A stretch of 64,000 nucleotides of DNA, from positions 62,001 to 126,000 of the forward strand of contig JADJMS010000006.1 in the NCBI GenBank assembly GCA_016709495.1. The letters run 5' to 3'. Source of the DNA: Candidatus Dechloromonas phosphorivorans. GTDB lineage: Bacteria; Pseudomonadota; Gammaproteobacteria; Burkholderiales; Rhodocyclaceae. Position numbers and translations under genes: made by a program. The notes below the pieces were generated by a model. The model made no database searches. It was not told where the DNA came from and worked only from the letters and a program-made list of their open reading frames with translations. Shown piece by piece: positions 1-9,463 of the stretch (within the stretch, counting starts at the first letter, position 1; the number at the start of each line of letters is the position of its first letter).

Positions 1-1
1 T

Positions 2-463
2 GTTCAATTCACCTGCGGCCCAGCCAAGCAGATCTCGTTTGAAGACGCACCCGCCTTTTCGCTGGCTTTGCCAAAATTTATCATGCGCCTGCAACGGCGT
101 GAATTTTTCCGGATTGAAACACCGCGTACCAATCCCTTGCAGTTTCACGCCCGTCTGCCCAATGACGCCTTGCTCACGCTACCGGCAAACAATATCTCGG
201 TCGCCGGCATTGGCCTCACTTCAAGCAGCGATCACGGGCTGAGTTCCGGCATCGCCCTGGGCAATTGCCGCTTTGCGCTGCCCGAGGATGATCAAGATGT
301 GTTCATCAAAGCCATCGTCCGCCACGTCACCGCGCATGAATTACGTGCCGGCATCACCCAATGGCGCATCGGGCTGCACTTTGAAAGCATGCCGCTCGCC
401 GCAGAAAACCGCCTGCAACGCTATATTGCGCATATTGAGCATGAGCGTCGCGAGCTGAGCTGA
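2..463 (+). CDS. ycgR: YcgR-type PilZ flagellar brake, 5' truncated by window edge
   Basis: The frame is open from base 2, so this is the C-terminal 153 residues of a longer protein. The sequence RLQRREFFRIETP is the RxxxR c-di-GMP-binding entry of a PilZ domain, followed by NISVAGIGL (equivalent to the D/NxSxxG motif). The residues before it look like the end of the YcgR N-terminal domain. Family knowledge: YcgR binds c-di-GMP and slows the flagellar motor. A TTG at 68 could be read as a start, but continuous coding upstream argues against it. Many GGDEF/EAL proteins lie in the same window. It could also be a non-flagellar PilZ protein with the same fold. Confidence 0.8.
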   Translation, partial: VQFTCGPAKQISFEDAPAFSLALPKFIMRLQRREFFRIETPRTNPLQFHARLPNDALLTLPANNISVAGIGLTSSSDHGLSSGIALGNCRFALPEDDQDVFIKAIVRHVTAHELRAGITQWRIGLHFESMPLAAENRLQRYIAHIEHERRELS

Positions 464-577
464 GTCTTCAGTGCATACAATTCCTCACAAAAATTGATTA
501 GGACTTACATCGCGCGCAATGCTTAACTACAAATCGGCTAGGCCTTTTCGAAGTTAACAAAACAAACATTCGCTGCC

Positions 578-1510
578 ATGCAATCCAGACAGGCTCAAAA
601 CAAAAACAAAACGCCAAAAAACTATCTGCTTTACGCCGGTATCCTTGCGCACGAACAAACTGCCGACACCATTGAAAATACCTTGCTTGGCGACCCCATC
701 CGCCGTCGAATTAACCGCCTTGAACGTGCAGCCGAATCAAACTTCGGCAAAATCATCAGTCGTAACGCGCACGGTTTGCTTGCCGCATTTGAGACAGCAG
801 AGGCCGCTGTGCGCGGCGCCTGCGAAATGCAAAAACATTGCGCGCTAATTCCTCAAATTTCTGGCGCCAAGGTCGGCATTCAAATCGGGATTGATGCAAT
901 CGACAGTAAGCAAGTCGCCCTCGACCGAATTGAACTGACAGAAACCAGGGCATACCGGTTGGCGAATCTGCTCGGTGATGACGGCATTGTTGTGGCAAAA
1001 GCGGTTGTTGATGAGTTGCCGTCAGCCATCCGCCAGGATATCTACGTAATTTCACCAGCCAATGTGCGCAATTTGGTTCATGCCATCAGTTGGCGCGATG
1101 GCCCACCTGTCTATCCAGTAGCAACGCAAAGTTGGACCGATTTTCCTTCAGCACCTGAGCTGCCACCTCCCAGCATCGTCTTGCGCCTGGCCGGAGTTTC
1201 ATACAAGTTCAACAATCCCCAGGCCGAGATCATGATTGGTCGCGACCCAACCTGCGACATCGTTGTCGACCACAAAAAAGCATCGCGCAGCCATTGCAAA
1301 CTAATCATTGAGCGCGACAAATTCCTCTTGATCGACACGAGTACCAATAGCACTTACATCACATCAAGCAATGGCGCTGCACTCAAGGTCAGCCGTGAGC
1401 AAGCAAAGCTACCCGAGAAGGGCTGGATTACACTCGGCCATCAGTATCATCAAAACGGCCAATTCCGGATTGAATTTGAAGTAATCCCTGCACAACAACG
1501 ATTCACTTAA
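578..1510 (+). CDS. Degenerate class III cyclase-homology domain fused to FHA domain
   Basis: 310 residues. Residues about 15-185 have the pattern of a class III nucleotide cyclase homology domain (SRNAHGLLAAFETAEAA followed by KVGIQIGID), but the first metal-binding Asp expected in the opening strand is absent (LLYAGILAHEQ), so catalysis is unlikely. Residues about 205-300 form an FHA phosphothreonine-binding domain with the conserved GRDPTCDIVVD and SRSHCKL motifs. No signal peptide or membrane segment is seen, so it should be cytoplasmic. Inference: a sensor or scaffold that reads Ser/Thr phosphorylation. It stands alone, convergent with the sensor kinase at 1530-2626. Confidence 0.72.
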   Translation: MQSRQAQNKNKTPKNYLLYAGILAHEQTADTIENTLLGDPIRRRINRLERAAESNFGKIISRNAHGLLAAFETAEAAVRGACEMQKHCALIPQISGAKVGIQIGIDAIDSKQVALDRIELTETRAYRLANLLGDDGIVVAKAVVDELPSAIRQDIYVISPANVRNLVHAISWRDGPPVYPVATQSWTDFPSAPELPPPSIVLRLAGVSYKFNNPQAEIMIGRDPTCDIVVDHKKASRSHCKLIIERDKFLLIDTSTNSTYITSSNGAALKVSREQAKLPEKGWITLGHQYHQNGQFRIEFEVIPAQQRFT

Positions 1511-1529
1511 CAACGAACACCGGGGCCAG

Positions 1530-2626
1530 TTAAATCATTTGCGCTCCAGGCATCTCCAGCAGCACCCGCAAACCGCCGTCAGGGCGGTTTCTGCATGGAT
1601 TTTGCCATTGACCGCAGCCAGCACGCGACGTGCGATAGCCAGACCCAGCCCGTAACCTTCGCCTTGACCTGCGCCTCGAAAGAATGGCGTAAAGATTGTT
1701 TCCAACTCATCAGCCGGCACGCCTGGCCCCTGATCCTCAATCACAATCTGGCAGCGGTTTCCAGGCAGACTCGAAACCGCCAGCGTGACCAAACCACCCA
1801 CAGGAGAAAAGCGTAGCGCGTTACGCAGAACATTCTCAATCGCCCGATGCAGCAATTCTCCATTGGCGCGCACCCAAAAATTCGGCAGTTTTTCGCAGTT
1901 GACCGTAACACGTCGGCCTGCCGCCTCAAATCGGGCATCCTCGACCAGATCACCGATCAACTCAGTCAGGTCCACATCCTCAAGCGTCACACCGACCCCG
2001 GCCTCAAGACGGGAAAGCGTGAGCAGCTCACCAACCAGCCGATTCATCCGCTCGCCTTCACGCTCGATGCGCTGCAGGCTATCCTCCATCCGTGCCGGTT
2101 GCTGGCGCGCCAGCCCAATTGCGGCGTGCAGGCGGGCGAGTGGTGAGCGCAACTCATGCGAAACGTCGTGCAGCAGACGGCGTTGACCATCCATCAAGGC
2201 ACGCAGGTGGCTGCTCATGCGGTCGAAATCGTGGCCAAGATCGGCCAGTTCATCACGACGTTTGCCCATACGCTGGCCGATACGGACGTCGAGATTGCCC
2301 TCAGCGGCAGCATTGAATGCGCCGCGCAATTGACGAATCGGTTTGGCGATATACCAGGCCAGGCCAGCGGCACAAAACAGGCTGCCGAGCAAACCGCCCA
2401 GCAGCACCGGCAAGGGCGGCAGACGGAGGCCATTGGGCGGCGGCAGGTGCTCCGGTCGATGGCCGTCAACGTGGAAAGGCGGTGGCCGGAAATCGGGTGG
2501 CAGACCAGCCTCAATACGCGTCTCAAAACGTTCGCGATCCAGCCAGAAAATCAGGCCGGCCCCCAGCGCACCAGCCAGTTGCACCAGCCAGACAAACAGA
2601 AAGAATTTCCAGAACAGCCGGCCCAT
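1530..2626 (-). CDS. OmpR-partner sensor histidine kinase, 3' frameshift
   Basis: Membrane sensor kinase of about 365 residues: N-terminal membrane helix (residues 4-27), a short proline-rich periplasmic part (about 30-70), a second helix (73-93), HAMP, a HisKA domain with LLHDVSHELRSPLARL, and a HATPase with NVLRNALRFSP, DQGPGVP and GEGYGLGLAIARRV. The frame as written ends at 1535 in a non-homologous tail. One extra G near 1574-1580 would give the expected ending and a stop at 1530, so a one-base deletion is inferred. It starts 3 bases after the stop of the response regulator (2630-3313), so the pair is co-transcribed. The small sensor loop suggests envelope-stress or metal sensing, as in CpxA/RstB relatives; the ligand is unknown. 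Confidence 0.85.
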
Positions 2627-2629
2627 GGC

Positions 2630-3313
2630 TTACTCCCGAATCAACTGATAACCCTGCCGAAAAACCGTCTGGATACACGAACGACCATCGGCCAGCGTGC
2701 CCAACTTGTGGCGGATGCTCGACAAATGCACATCAATACTCCGGTCAAAGCGCGCCAGAGGCCGCCCCAGCGCCTGCTCGGAAAGCTCGCTTTTACTCAC
2801 CGGGCGACCGCCGTGACGAGCCAGGATTTCAACCAGCGCGTATTCGGTGCTGGTCAGGTCGACCGGCGCACCAGCCCATTCAACTCGACGTTGCTCAGGC
2901 CGCACACACAAATCACCAAAGAGCAGCGGCGCATTGGGCGGTTCACCGGATTGCCCGCTTCGGCGCAGGATGGCCCGTAAGCGGGCAGCCAGTTCGCGCG
3001 GCAGGCAAGGCTTGGGCACATAATCATCAGCGCCTAGTTCAAGGCCGACGATACGATCCATATCATCACCGCGCGCGGTCAACATCAGCACCGGCATTGT
3101 GCTGGCGGCGCGAATCCGGCGTAACGCCTCGATCCCGGAAAGTTTGGGCATCATCACGTCGAGCACGGCAATCGCGTGCTTGCCGCTCAGTGCTTCGGCG
3201 ACACCACTGGCGCCATCATGCACCGTTGTCACCATGAATCCGTCCTGAGCCAGATAATCGCCGAGCATTTCGGCCAGTTCCACATCGTCGTCGACCAGCA
3301 AAACCGCTGTCAT
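2630..3313 (-). CDS. OmpR/PhoB-family response regulator
   Basis: About 227 residues counted from the ATG of MTAVLLVDDD. The longer frame back to 3367 has no receiver homology. Receiver domain: acidic pair DD near the start, phosphoacceptor Asp in AVLDVMMPKLSG, switch Thr in LMLTARG, Lys in YVPKP. The C-terminal winged helix (RRVEWAGAPVDLTSTEYALVEIL, with IDVHLSSIRHKLG as recognition segment) binds DNA. It is first in a two-gene operon with the sensor kinase 3 bases downstream. Closest in type to RstA/CpxR regulators; the regulon cannot be told from the sequence. Confidence 0.9.
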   Translation of the reverse strand: MTAVLLVDDDVELAEMLGDYLAQDGFMVTTVHDGASGVAEALSGKHAIAVLDVMMPKLSGIEALRRIRAASTMPVLMLTARGDDMDRIVGLELGADDYVPKPCLPRELAARLRAILRRSGQSGEPPNAPLLFGDLCVRPEQRRVEWAGAPVDLTSTEYALVEILARHGGRPVSKSELSEQALGRPLARFDRSIDVHLSSIRHKLGTLADGRSCIQTVFRQGYQLIRE

Positions 3314-3685
3314 CGCGCCTTCCCATTCTCTATTTGCATGGCTGCGATGATAGCCAAGCCTTTGCAATCAAACACTGAATTTACATCCTTTTACCGCTCG
3401 CCTTCGGTGGCCACGAACCAACGCCGCCCTTCCTGCGTGGCGTAAAACAGCGCAAGGAAATTCCGGCAAAAAATGCCGGCAAGCCGAATTTGCCGCGCTG
3501 AAACACAGGTTTTCTGCCCGCACAAGGCCAGCAGGGCCGGACGGATGCCAATTTCCTTAACAAACCTTTACCTTGCTTAACTGGAACCACCGCCAATTTC
3601 CCCGGTATTTGGCCGATAACTTGCTCGTACACTCGTGCCAGGCCAACTTTCTGGCAATCATTCAACCCGCTTAAAGGAGTTAATC
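3314..3685. other. Intergenic region with one small hairpin
   Basis: A 372-base divergent spacer between the response regulator and the EF-hand gene. It holds a 6-bp stem CCGGCA/TGCCGG with an A5 loop (3463-3479) and must carry promoters for both sides. No convincing -35/-10 pair stands out. The EF-hand gene has a strong ribosome-binding site AAAGGAG at 3674-3680. Confidence 0.5.
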
Positions 3686-4357
3686 ATGATCAGCGGCATA
3701 GGTAGTTCCTCACAACTCAGCAGCAAGCTATTTTCAGCACTCGATACCAAAAGCCAGGGCTATTTGGAAAAGAGCGATTTCGTTTCCGCCTTCAGCAAAA
3801 TTTCCAGCGCAAGCTCCAGTACAAACTCCAGCAGCGCCAGCGTCGATGATGTGTTCAGCGCGCTCGACGGCAACAGTGACGGCAAAGTGACCAAGGACGA
3901 ATTTGCCAGCACACTGGCCAAACTGCAGGAGCAATTCGACAGCTCCCGCATGCAAGGTGGTGGTCACGGCGGACCACAAGGTGCGGGAGGCCCACCGCCC
4001 CCGCCGCCCGCCAGCGATGCCCGCTTCACCAAAGACGAACTGAGCAGCCAGCTGGAAGAGGTCAGTAGCAGCAGTGAAAGCAATAGCACCGAGTTGCTGA
4101 GCAAAATCGTCAATAACTTTGAAGCCGCCGATACCAATAGCGATGGCAAGGTCAGCTTCACTGAAGCTATGGCTTACGATATGTCATCGCAAAACAGCAC
4201 CGCAAGTGATGCTACAACCAGCACCGGTTCCGCCAGCAACACCAATACAAGCGACGCCGGTGTCATGATGAAAATCATGCAACTGATGCAGGCCTACGGC
4301 AGCGGCAGCGAAGACAAATCCAGTACGCTGTCCAGCCTGCTCTCGGTGAGTGCCTAA
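3686..4357 (+). CDS. EF-hand calcium-binding protein, Ser-rich
   Basis: 223 residues from the ATG that follows AAAGGAG by 5 bases; the upstream in-frame start at 3635 has no such site. Three EF-hand loops are visible: DTKSQGYLEKSDF (about residue 21), DGNSDGKVTKDEF (about 65) and DTNSDGKVSFTEA (about 153). The last two have canonical D-x-N-x-D-G Ca2+ ligands; the first is weaker. A glycine/proline-rich linker (GGPPPPPPA) and long Ser/Thr runs separate them. No Sec signal peptide is present. Role unknown; Ca2+ buffering, Ca2+ signalling or a non-classically exported protein are possible. Confidence 0.8.
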   Translation: MISGIGSSSQLSSKLFSALDTKSQGYLEKSDFVSAFSKISSASSSTNSSSASVDDVFSALDGNSDGKVTKDEFASTLAKLQEQFDSSRMQGGGHGGPQGAGGPPPPPPASDARFTKDELSSQLEEVSSSSESNSTELLSKIVNNFEAADTNSDGKVSFTEAMAYDMSSQNSTASDATTSTGSASNTNTSDAGVMMKIMQLMQAYGSGSEDKSSTLSSLLSVSA

Positions 4358-4675
4358 AAACCGAACCCCTGATGAAGCTACTAAGCAACCGACTAAGCCG
4401 CCAAACAACGGCGGCCAAGTCTCTGCTTATCCCGGCCTCCCCTTTTCAGGGGAGGAGAAAACCTACCCCCAGACGCCCCGCAGGAAGCCCCCTTGAGGGA
4501 CAAGGGGGCTGGGTGGGTTAGCGCTTTTTAAGAGGGCAGCCAGGCAATGCCACAGGCCCGCAAAAAAGCATTGCTCACCAAACCCCGCGCAGCCACTTCA
4601 AGAGGAGTAATATTTAGACTATAACTAAAGTAATGCCGCAGTGTGCTTACTAAATAGAACACAGAGGAAGAGAGA
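4358..4675. other. Intergenic region with REP-like palindromic repeat
   Basis: A 318-base spacer. It contains a GCCGCC/GGCGGC hairpin near 4396-4416, a CTCCCCTTTTCAGGGGAG hairpin near 4438-4455, and at about 4475-4507 a G/C-rich repeat unit whose inverted copy lies at about 7574-7608. A purine-rich ribosome-binding site (AGAGGAAGAGAG) precedes the PAS-GGDEF-EAL gene at 4676. Confidence 0.55.
4475..4507 (+). repeat. Dispersed intergenic repeat, copy 1
   Basis: The unit reads CGCCCCGCAGGAAGCCCCCT followed by TGAGGGACAAG. The reverse complement of about 7574-7608 matches it over about 31 bases with roughly three differences. The two copies flank the PAS-GGDEF-EAL gene in opposite orientation, which is typical of REP/BIME-like intergenic palindromes. 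Confidence 0.6.
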
Positions 4676-7557
4676 ATGCCGCATCGGATTCCCGCTCGGG
4701 CATCGTCGTTGAGTCAGCTAAAAAGACTCGACGAGATACTCAATGGAACGCCGGTGCCGACCTTCGTAATCGATCTCGAACACCGTGTCACCCACTGGAA
4801 CCGGGCTTGCGAAGTGGTCCTGCACTACCCGGCGCAGCGCATGATCGGCACCTGCGATCAGTGGAAACCGTTTACCCGAACCCGCGCCCGGTGATGGCCG
4901 ACCTTGTCGTTTCGGGTGATCTCGATTCCGGCATCAACGCCTATTACAGCAACAAGTTTCGCCGCTCGGCGATCATTTCCGGCTCCTGAAGCGGAGGATT
5001 TCTTCCCGAGCATGGGGCCGGAGGGCACCTGGCTTTACTTTACCGCCACCCCCTTGCGCGACGATGCCGGCAAAATTATTGGCGCCATTGAAACCCTGCA
5101 GGACATATCAGCCCAACGACGCGCTGATCAGGCGTTGCGCAGCGAGCATGAAATCCTCAACACCATCATTGAACACTTCCCTTGCGGTGTCTCGGTGATC
5201 GATGCCGCATTACGCATCACCAAGCGCAACGGGCAACTTCGCAGCTTGTTGAACCTTCCTGATGAGCTGAGCAACTGCCCCATCGATCTGGAGAGCGTTA
5301 TCCGCTTCAACGCCGAACACGGCGAATACGGCCCGGTCGATGTCGACACCCACGTTGCCGAAACCATGGAGCGTGCGCGCAATCCGGAAGCGCATTGCTT
5401 TGAGCGCACACGGCCAAATGGAACCGTGCTTGAAATCAAGGGCACACCATTGCCCAACGGCGGCTTTGTCACTTCCTATACCGACATCACTGAACGCAAG
5501 CAAGCCGAAGCACGTATCGGGCGGTTACTCGACGAGCAACGTCTGATTTTCGACAATGCCCATGTCGGTATCGTCTGGGTTTGTCAGCGGGTGATATTGA
5601 GTTGCAACAAACGCATGGCCGACATGTTCCTGTTCGATTCGCCGCAGCAGCTCAAAGGTGAATTGACCAGCGTTTTCTATGCCTCCCAGGAACAATGGCA
5701 ACAAGTTGGCGATGAGATGTACCGCGATCTGGAACACAAGGGATTCGCCCAAAGCGAATGTGAGCTGCACCGTCAGGATGGTTCAGCCATCTGGATCATG
5801 CTGACCGGCCGCCCGCTCGACCAGAACAACGTTGCCGCCGGTTCGATCTGGGTCTATACCGACATCACCGAAAAACGCCAGCATGAAGCCCAGTTGCTAC
5901 TGGCTGAGAGGATTTTTTTGCCCACAGTTCGGAGGCCTTGTTGATCACCGACCACAACGGGGTAATCATCAACGTCAACAAGGCGTTTACACAGATCACC
6001 GGCTATACCCGCGAAGAAGCTGTCGGCCAGACACCGCGCATCCTCAAATCGAATCGGCACGATGCAGCCTTCTACCGCATGATGTGGACCAGCGTTGCCG
6101 AAAAAGGTAGTTGGGAAGGCGAAGTGTGGGATCAGCGCAAAGGGGGTGAGATTTACCCCAAGTGGTTATCAATTACCGTTGTTCGCGATGCCCATGGCGA
6201 CATCCTCAACTACATCGGCTGCTTCTCCGACATCACCGAACGCAAGGCGGCGCAGGAAAAAATCGAGTATCTCGCCCATCACGATCCGCTGACCAGCCTG
6301 CCCAACCGCTTGTTATTACGCGACCGTTTCACCCACTCCCGCGAGTTAATCCGGCGTACCGGCCGCAGCATGGCCTTCATGTTCCTCGATCTCGACCATT
6401 TCAAGCGGATCAATGATTCACTCGGCCACCGCGTCGGTGACGATTTGCTGATTGCCGTCGTCAAACGCCTGCGGTCCTGCCTGCGCGAATGCGACACGCT
6501 CAGCCGGCAAGGCGGCGACGAATTCATCCTGATCCTCAACGACCTTGAGGGTAAGGAAAGCGCCGCCAAGGTCGCCGGGAAAATCATCAGCAGCCTCAAC
6601 CAACCATTCCAGATCGGTATTCACTCGCTCAATACGTCGGTATCCATCGGCATTGCCCTTGCCCCGATTGATGGCGACGATTTTGACAGCCTGCTGCAAA
6701 AAGCCGACACCGCCATGTACGTTTCCAAAGAAAGCGCACGCGGCACTTACTGCTTTTTCCATCAATCCATGAATGACCAGGCCAAGCGCCGACTTGACCT
6801 GAGCAACTGCTTGCGCGGCGCCTTGAATGCCGACCAGTTCCGACTCGTCTATCAGCCACAAGTCTTTGCCGATTCAGGCCGCGTCTTTGGTGCCGAAGCC
6901 CTGCTGCGCTGGCATCCGGACGACCGGGCAGCCATTTCGCCAAGCGAATTCATCCCGCTCGCCGAAGAAATCGGCATGATCCTGCCCATCGGCGAATGGG
7001 TCATCGCCCAGGCCTGCGACCAAGCCCGGCGCTGGCGCGACGACGGTTTGAACTGCCGGATTGCGGTCAACGTCTCCGGGGTGCAGATTTATCGTGACGA
7101 CATCGTTGCCACTATCCAGCGCGCCAGCCGCAGCGCTGGCATTTCGCCCGAACTGATACAGGTTGAACTGACCGAATCGACGCTGATTGAAGACAGCATT
7201 CTGGTCCATGATGCAATCAGCGGCCTCAAGGCAATTGGTACTTCGGTGGCAATTGACGACTTTGGCACCGGCTATTCCAGCCTGGCTTACCTCAAACGTT
7301 TCCGCGTCGACAAACTCAAGATTGACCGCAGCTTCATTGCCGATGCCTGCTTCAATGAAGAAAGCGCCGCCATGACACGCGCCGTGATCAGCATCGCTCA
7401 TTCGCTTAACATGCGCTCAATTGCTGAGGGTGTCGAAACGCCAGAGCAATTGGCCTTTATCCGGCAAGCCGGCTGCAATGAAGTCCAGGGCTTCATTTAC
7501 AGCCAGCCACTATCGACAACGGATTTCCTGAAGTTCGCCAATTTGCGGAAAATCTAG
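4676..7557 (+). CDS. Multi-PAS GGDEF-EAL c-di-GMP protein with frameshifts
   Basis: Three overlapping frames (4676-4894, 4904-5944, 5938-7557) form one protein of about 960 residues. Order: several PAS domains (three or four, the last ITGYTREEAVGQTP), a GGDEF domain with intact RQGGDEF and an upstream RECD inhibitory I-site, and an EAL domain with GAEALLRW, ELTEST, DDFGTGYSS and EGVET. No membrane segment or signal peptide, so a cytoplasmic sensor that could make and/or degrade c-di-GMP. Breaks: near 4866 (missing T in CCGTTTACC), near 4989 (missing bases around CTCCTGAAGCG) and in a T7 run at about 5915-5921. All sit at short homopolymers or indels, so sequencing error is likelier than decay. 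Confidence 0.85.
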
Positions 7558-7573
7558 CGCCGCCCTGCCTTCC

Positions 7574-7608
7574 CTTGTCCACCAAGGGGGCTTCCTGCGG
7601 GGTGCCAG
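7574..7608 (-). repeat. Dispersed intergenic repeat, copy 2 (inverted)
   Basis: This matches the reverse complement of the unit at 4475-4507 and lies in the 65-base gap between the GGDEF-EAL gene and the convergent formyltransferase gene. It could also serve as a bidirectional terminator, since it contains CCCCTTG/CAAGGGG-type complementarity. Confidence 0.55.
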
Positions 7609-7622
7609 GGGAGGAAAAACCA

Positions 7623-8444
7623 TTACTCGACCAACGCCGACTTTGGCTGAAACCGCTGCAATAGTTGCTGATAGGGCAGCGCATCCCAGAAGCGTCCACC
7701 GCCAGCAACAAATTCGGCAACTTCCGCTGGCGACGGGAAGGAACGATAGCGTCGCGTGCTTGTATCCTGCGGCTCCGGCATCAGCACTTCACCACGTGAC
7801 AAACGTGCGATGGCTGTAAGCAGATAGGGAATGGCCAGCGGGTAGATTTCGGCGATTTGATGCAGCAGGCCTTCACCCGGCTTGATCGGCAGCCTTGCGA
7901 CGTGCAGCAGCGGGCCGCTGTCGATGCCCTGATCGACGAGATGCACGGCGCAGGTGAAACAGTCATGCCCTTCGGCCAGGGTGCGCATCGGCCCGAACAA
8001 GCCGGCGAAGGATGGCAAGGCGGCGGGGTGGATATTGATGATGCCGTGCTTGACCTGCACCAGCATGGCTGACGTAAAGATATGACTGAAGCGCGCGCTG
8101 ATCACCAGTTCCGGACGCAGACTTTCCAACACGGCGGCTAGTTGCAGGCGGTCTGTTACGGTCGACAGCGAAAAACCGTACTTTTTTTGCATGCCGTTGA
8201 AAGTCAGACACTCGCCTGCTTTTTGCCCCGCCGCAAGGGCAGAGTCGATCAGCGGGAACAGGGTATCAATCGGCAGATTGCGTTCGAGAAATGCCATTTC
8301 GGCCAGCGCTGGAATACCGCCTTCAGCGGGCCGATATTTTTCCGAAAGCAGCACACTGATTTCGTGCCCGGCCAGTTGCGGCAGGAGCTTGTTGAGAAAG
8401 ATACAGCCGTGCAGATCGCGTTTGACACAGAGAGTCAGTTGCAT
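7623..8444 (-). CDS. Formyltransferase-fold enzyme (methionyl-tRNA formyltransferase-like)
   Basis: 273 residues. The centre carries the formyl-transferase signature: an N-x-H-P site in GIINIHPAALPSFAGLFGP and the downstream HLVDQGIDSGPLL, as in the PurN/Fmt/ArnA family that transfers formyl from 10-formyl-tetrahydrofolate. The N-terminal 90 residues are only loosely similar, and the usual Fmt C-terminal tRNA-binding domain is missing. It is therefore probably not the housekeeping Fmt but an enzyme formylating a sugar amine or another small amine. It is last of a three-gene operon; its start overlaps the end of the binding-protein gene by 10 bases. Confidence 0.75.
   Translation of the reverse strand: MQLTLCVKRDLHGCIFLNKLLPQLAGHEISVLLSEKYRPAEGGIPALAEMAFLERNLPIDTLFPLIDSALAAGQKAGECLTFNGMQKKYGFSLSTVTDRLQLAAVLESLRPELVISARFSHIFTSAMLVQVKHGIINIHPAALPSFAGLFGPMRTLAEGHDCFTCAVHLVDQGIDSGPLLHVARLPIKPGEGLLHQIAEIYPLAIPYLLTAIARLSRGEVLMPEPQDTSTRRYRSFPSPAEVAEFVAGGGRFWDALPYQQLLQRFQPKSALVE
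8155..8166 (+). repeat. One of 11 copies of dispersed 12-mer GTTRCGGTCRAC
   Basis: Exact GTTACGGTCGAC here and at 19816-19827, 24526-24537 (reverse), 36126-36137 and 42386-42397. GTTACGGTCAAC at 1898-1909 (reverse) and 47244-47255. GTTGCGGTCGAC as reverse complement at 33321-33332, 62319-62330 and 63431-63442. GTTGCGGTCAAC at 38535-38546. All lie inside host genes, in different reading frames. See findings. Confidence 0.7.
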
Positions 8445-9463
8445 GAGTAAGTGTTCACCTGGTGAGTTTGGGGCGTATTGGCATCACCGATGATTTCGGC
8501 GAAATCAAGCAGCTTGAGTGGCGGATAGCGTTCGAGTTGGCGCGCTGCGTTCATGTTGATCAGGAAAGAAAAGCGGCGCGGCAGCGCAATCGGCATGCTG
8601 GACGGCGCCACATTCTCAAAAAGAATACGCGCCGCCTGTTGCGCCGTCAGGCGGCCAACTTCGTTATAACGATTAACGACGCCCATGAGCGCTGCCGATT
8701 TAAGCACCGGCGCCTCGGAAGCCGCAAAAACCGGCAAATTGCAGGCCATGGCGACGCCGGTCAGCTGGTCGCGCAACAGATTGAGAAAGGTGTCGGGCGA
8801 TTGATAAAGCAGATCGGCGCCGGCTTTTGCAAGGCTGGCAACCAGTTGCGGCAACTCCTCCGGGCGCGGCTTGCCGTGAGCATCCAGGCTGAACGTCCGC
8901 TCGCTGAGGGTAAAGCCGAGTATGGGAGCCAACTGGCGCAGGCGGTCACGCGTCGTCAGCGAGTTTTGCTCGGCAGGATTGACCAGCAAACCCAAATGTT
9001 GGAAATCGAAATAACTGCGCGCGGCCCTTAGCTGTGTTTCTTCGTCCAGCAGATACAAAGTGCCGGTCAGGTTGCGCTTTGAGGATTCCAGTTTTTGCAC
9101 CAATCCGGCTTCCATCGGGTTGCTGACGATCATGAAAACCAGCGGAATATCGGTGATATGACGCACCGGATCAGGCGCATTCCAGGGGCCGGCAACCTCC
9201 TGGGTGACGGTCGTGCCCCAGGTCAGGACAAGATCGGGCTTAAGCTTTTTGGCTTCGGCAATAAACCCGGGAATACGCAATTTGTCCTGCGCCACATCGC
9301 GTAGGGTGAAACGCACCGGCAAACGCTGCTTGCGGAAGTAATCCTGAAACCCCTGGCAAGACTCTTCGCAACCGCGATAGAGCAGCATCAAGATATGCTT
9401 TTCAGCGGCCTGCGCGAATACAGGTACGCAAGCCAGCAGCATGATTGCTATCAGGTGCTTCAC
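8435..9463 (-). CDS. ABC-transporter-type periplasmic binding protein (DUF534/TrpX-like)
   Basis: 342 residues with a clear Sec signal peptide (MKHLIAIMLLACVPVFAQAA). The mature part has the bilobed organisation of the ABC_sub_bind family: LVLTWGTTVTQEVAG, a Rossmann-like segment LLVNPAEQNS, GADLLYQSPDTFL and PVFAASEAPVLKSAALMGVVNRYNEVG. Family members bind small amphipathic ligands such as amino acids. No ABC permease or ATPase is adjacent. Its start overlaps the upstream MFS fusion gene by 4 bases (ATGA), so the two are translationally coupled. Inference: it presents a ligand to the membrane sensor/transporter instead of to an ABC permease. Confidence 0.8.
   Translation of the reverse strand: MKHLIAIMLLACVPVFAQAAEKHILMLLYRGCEESCQGFQDYFRKQRLPVRFTLRDVAQDKLRIPGFIAEAKKLKPDLVLTWGTTVTQEVAGPWNAPDPVRHITDIPLVFMIVSNPMEAGLVQKLESSKRNLTGTLYLLDEETQLRAARSYFDFQHLGLLVNPAEQNSLTTRDRLRQLAPILGFTLSERTFSLDAHGKPRPEELPQLVASLAKAGADLLYQSPDTFLNLLRDQLTGVAMACNLPVFAASEAPVLKSAALMGVVNRYNEVGRLTAQQAARILFENVAPSSMPIALPRRFSFLINMNAARQLERYPPLKLLDFAEIIGDANTPQTHQVNTYSCN

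Noticed and set aside
2156..3237. Long plus-strand frames opposite the two-component pair
   Set aside because: Antisense to conserved kinase and regulator domains, with no recognisable sequence.
7623..8444. Housekeeping fmt
   Set aside because: The N-terminal part is divergent, the C-terminal tRNA-binding domain is missing, and there is no def or rsmB neighbour.
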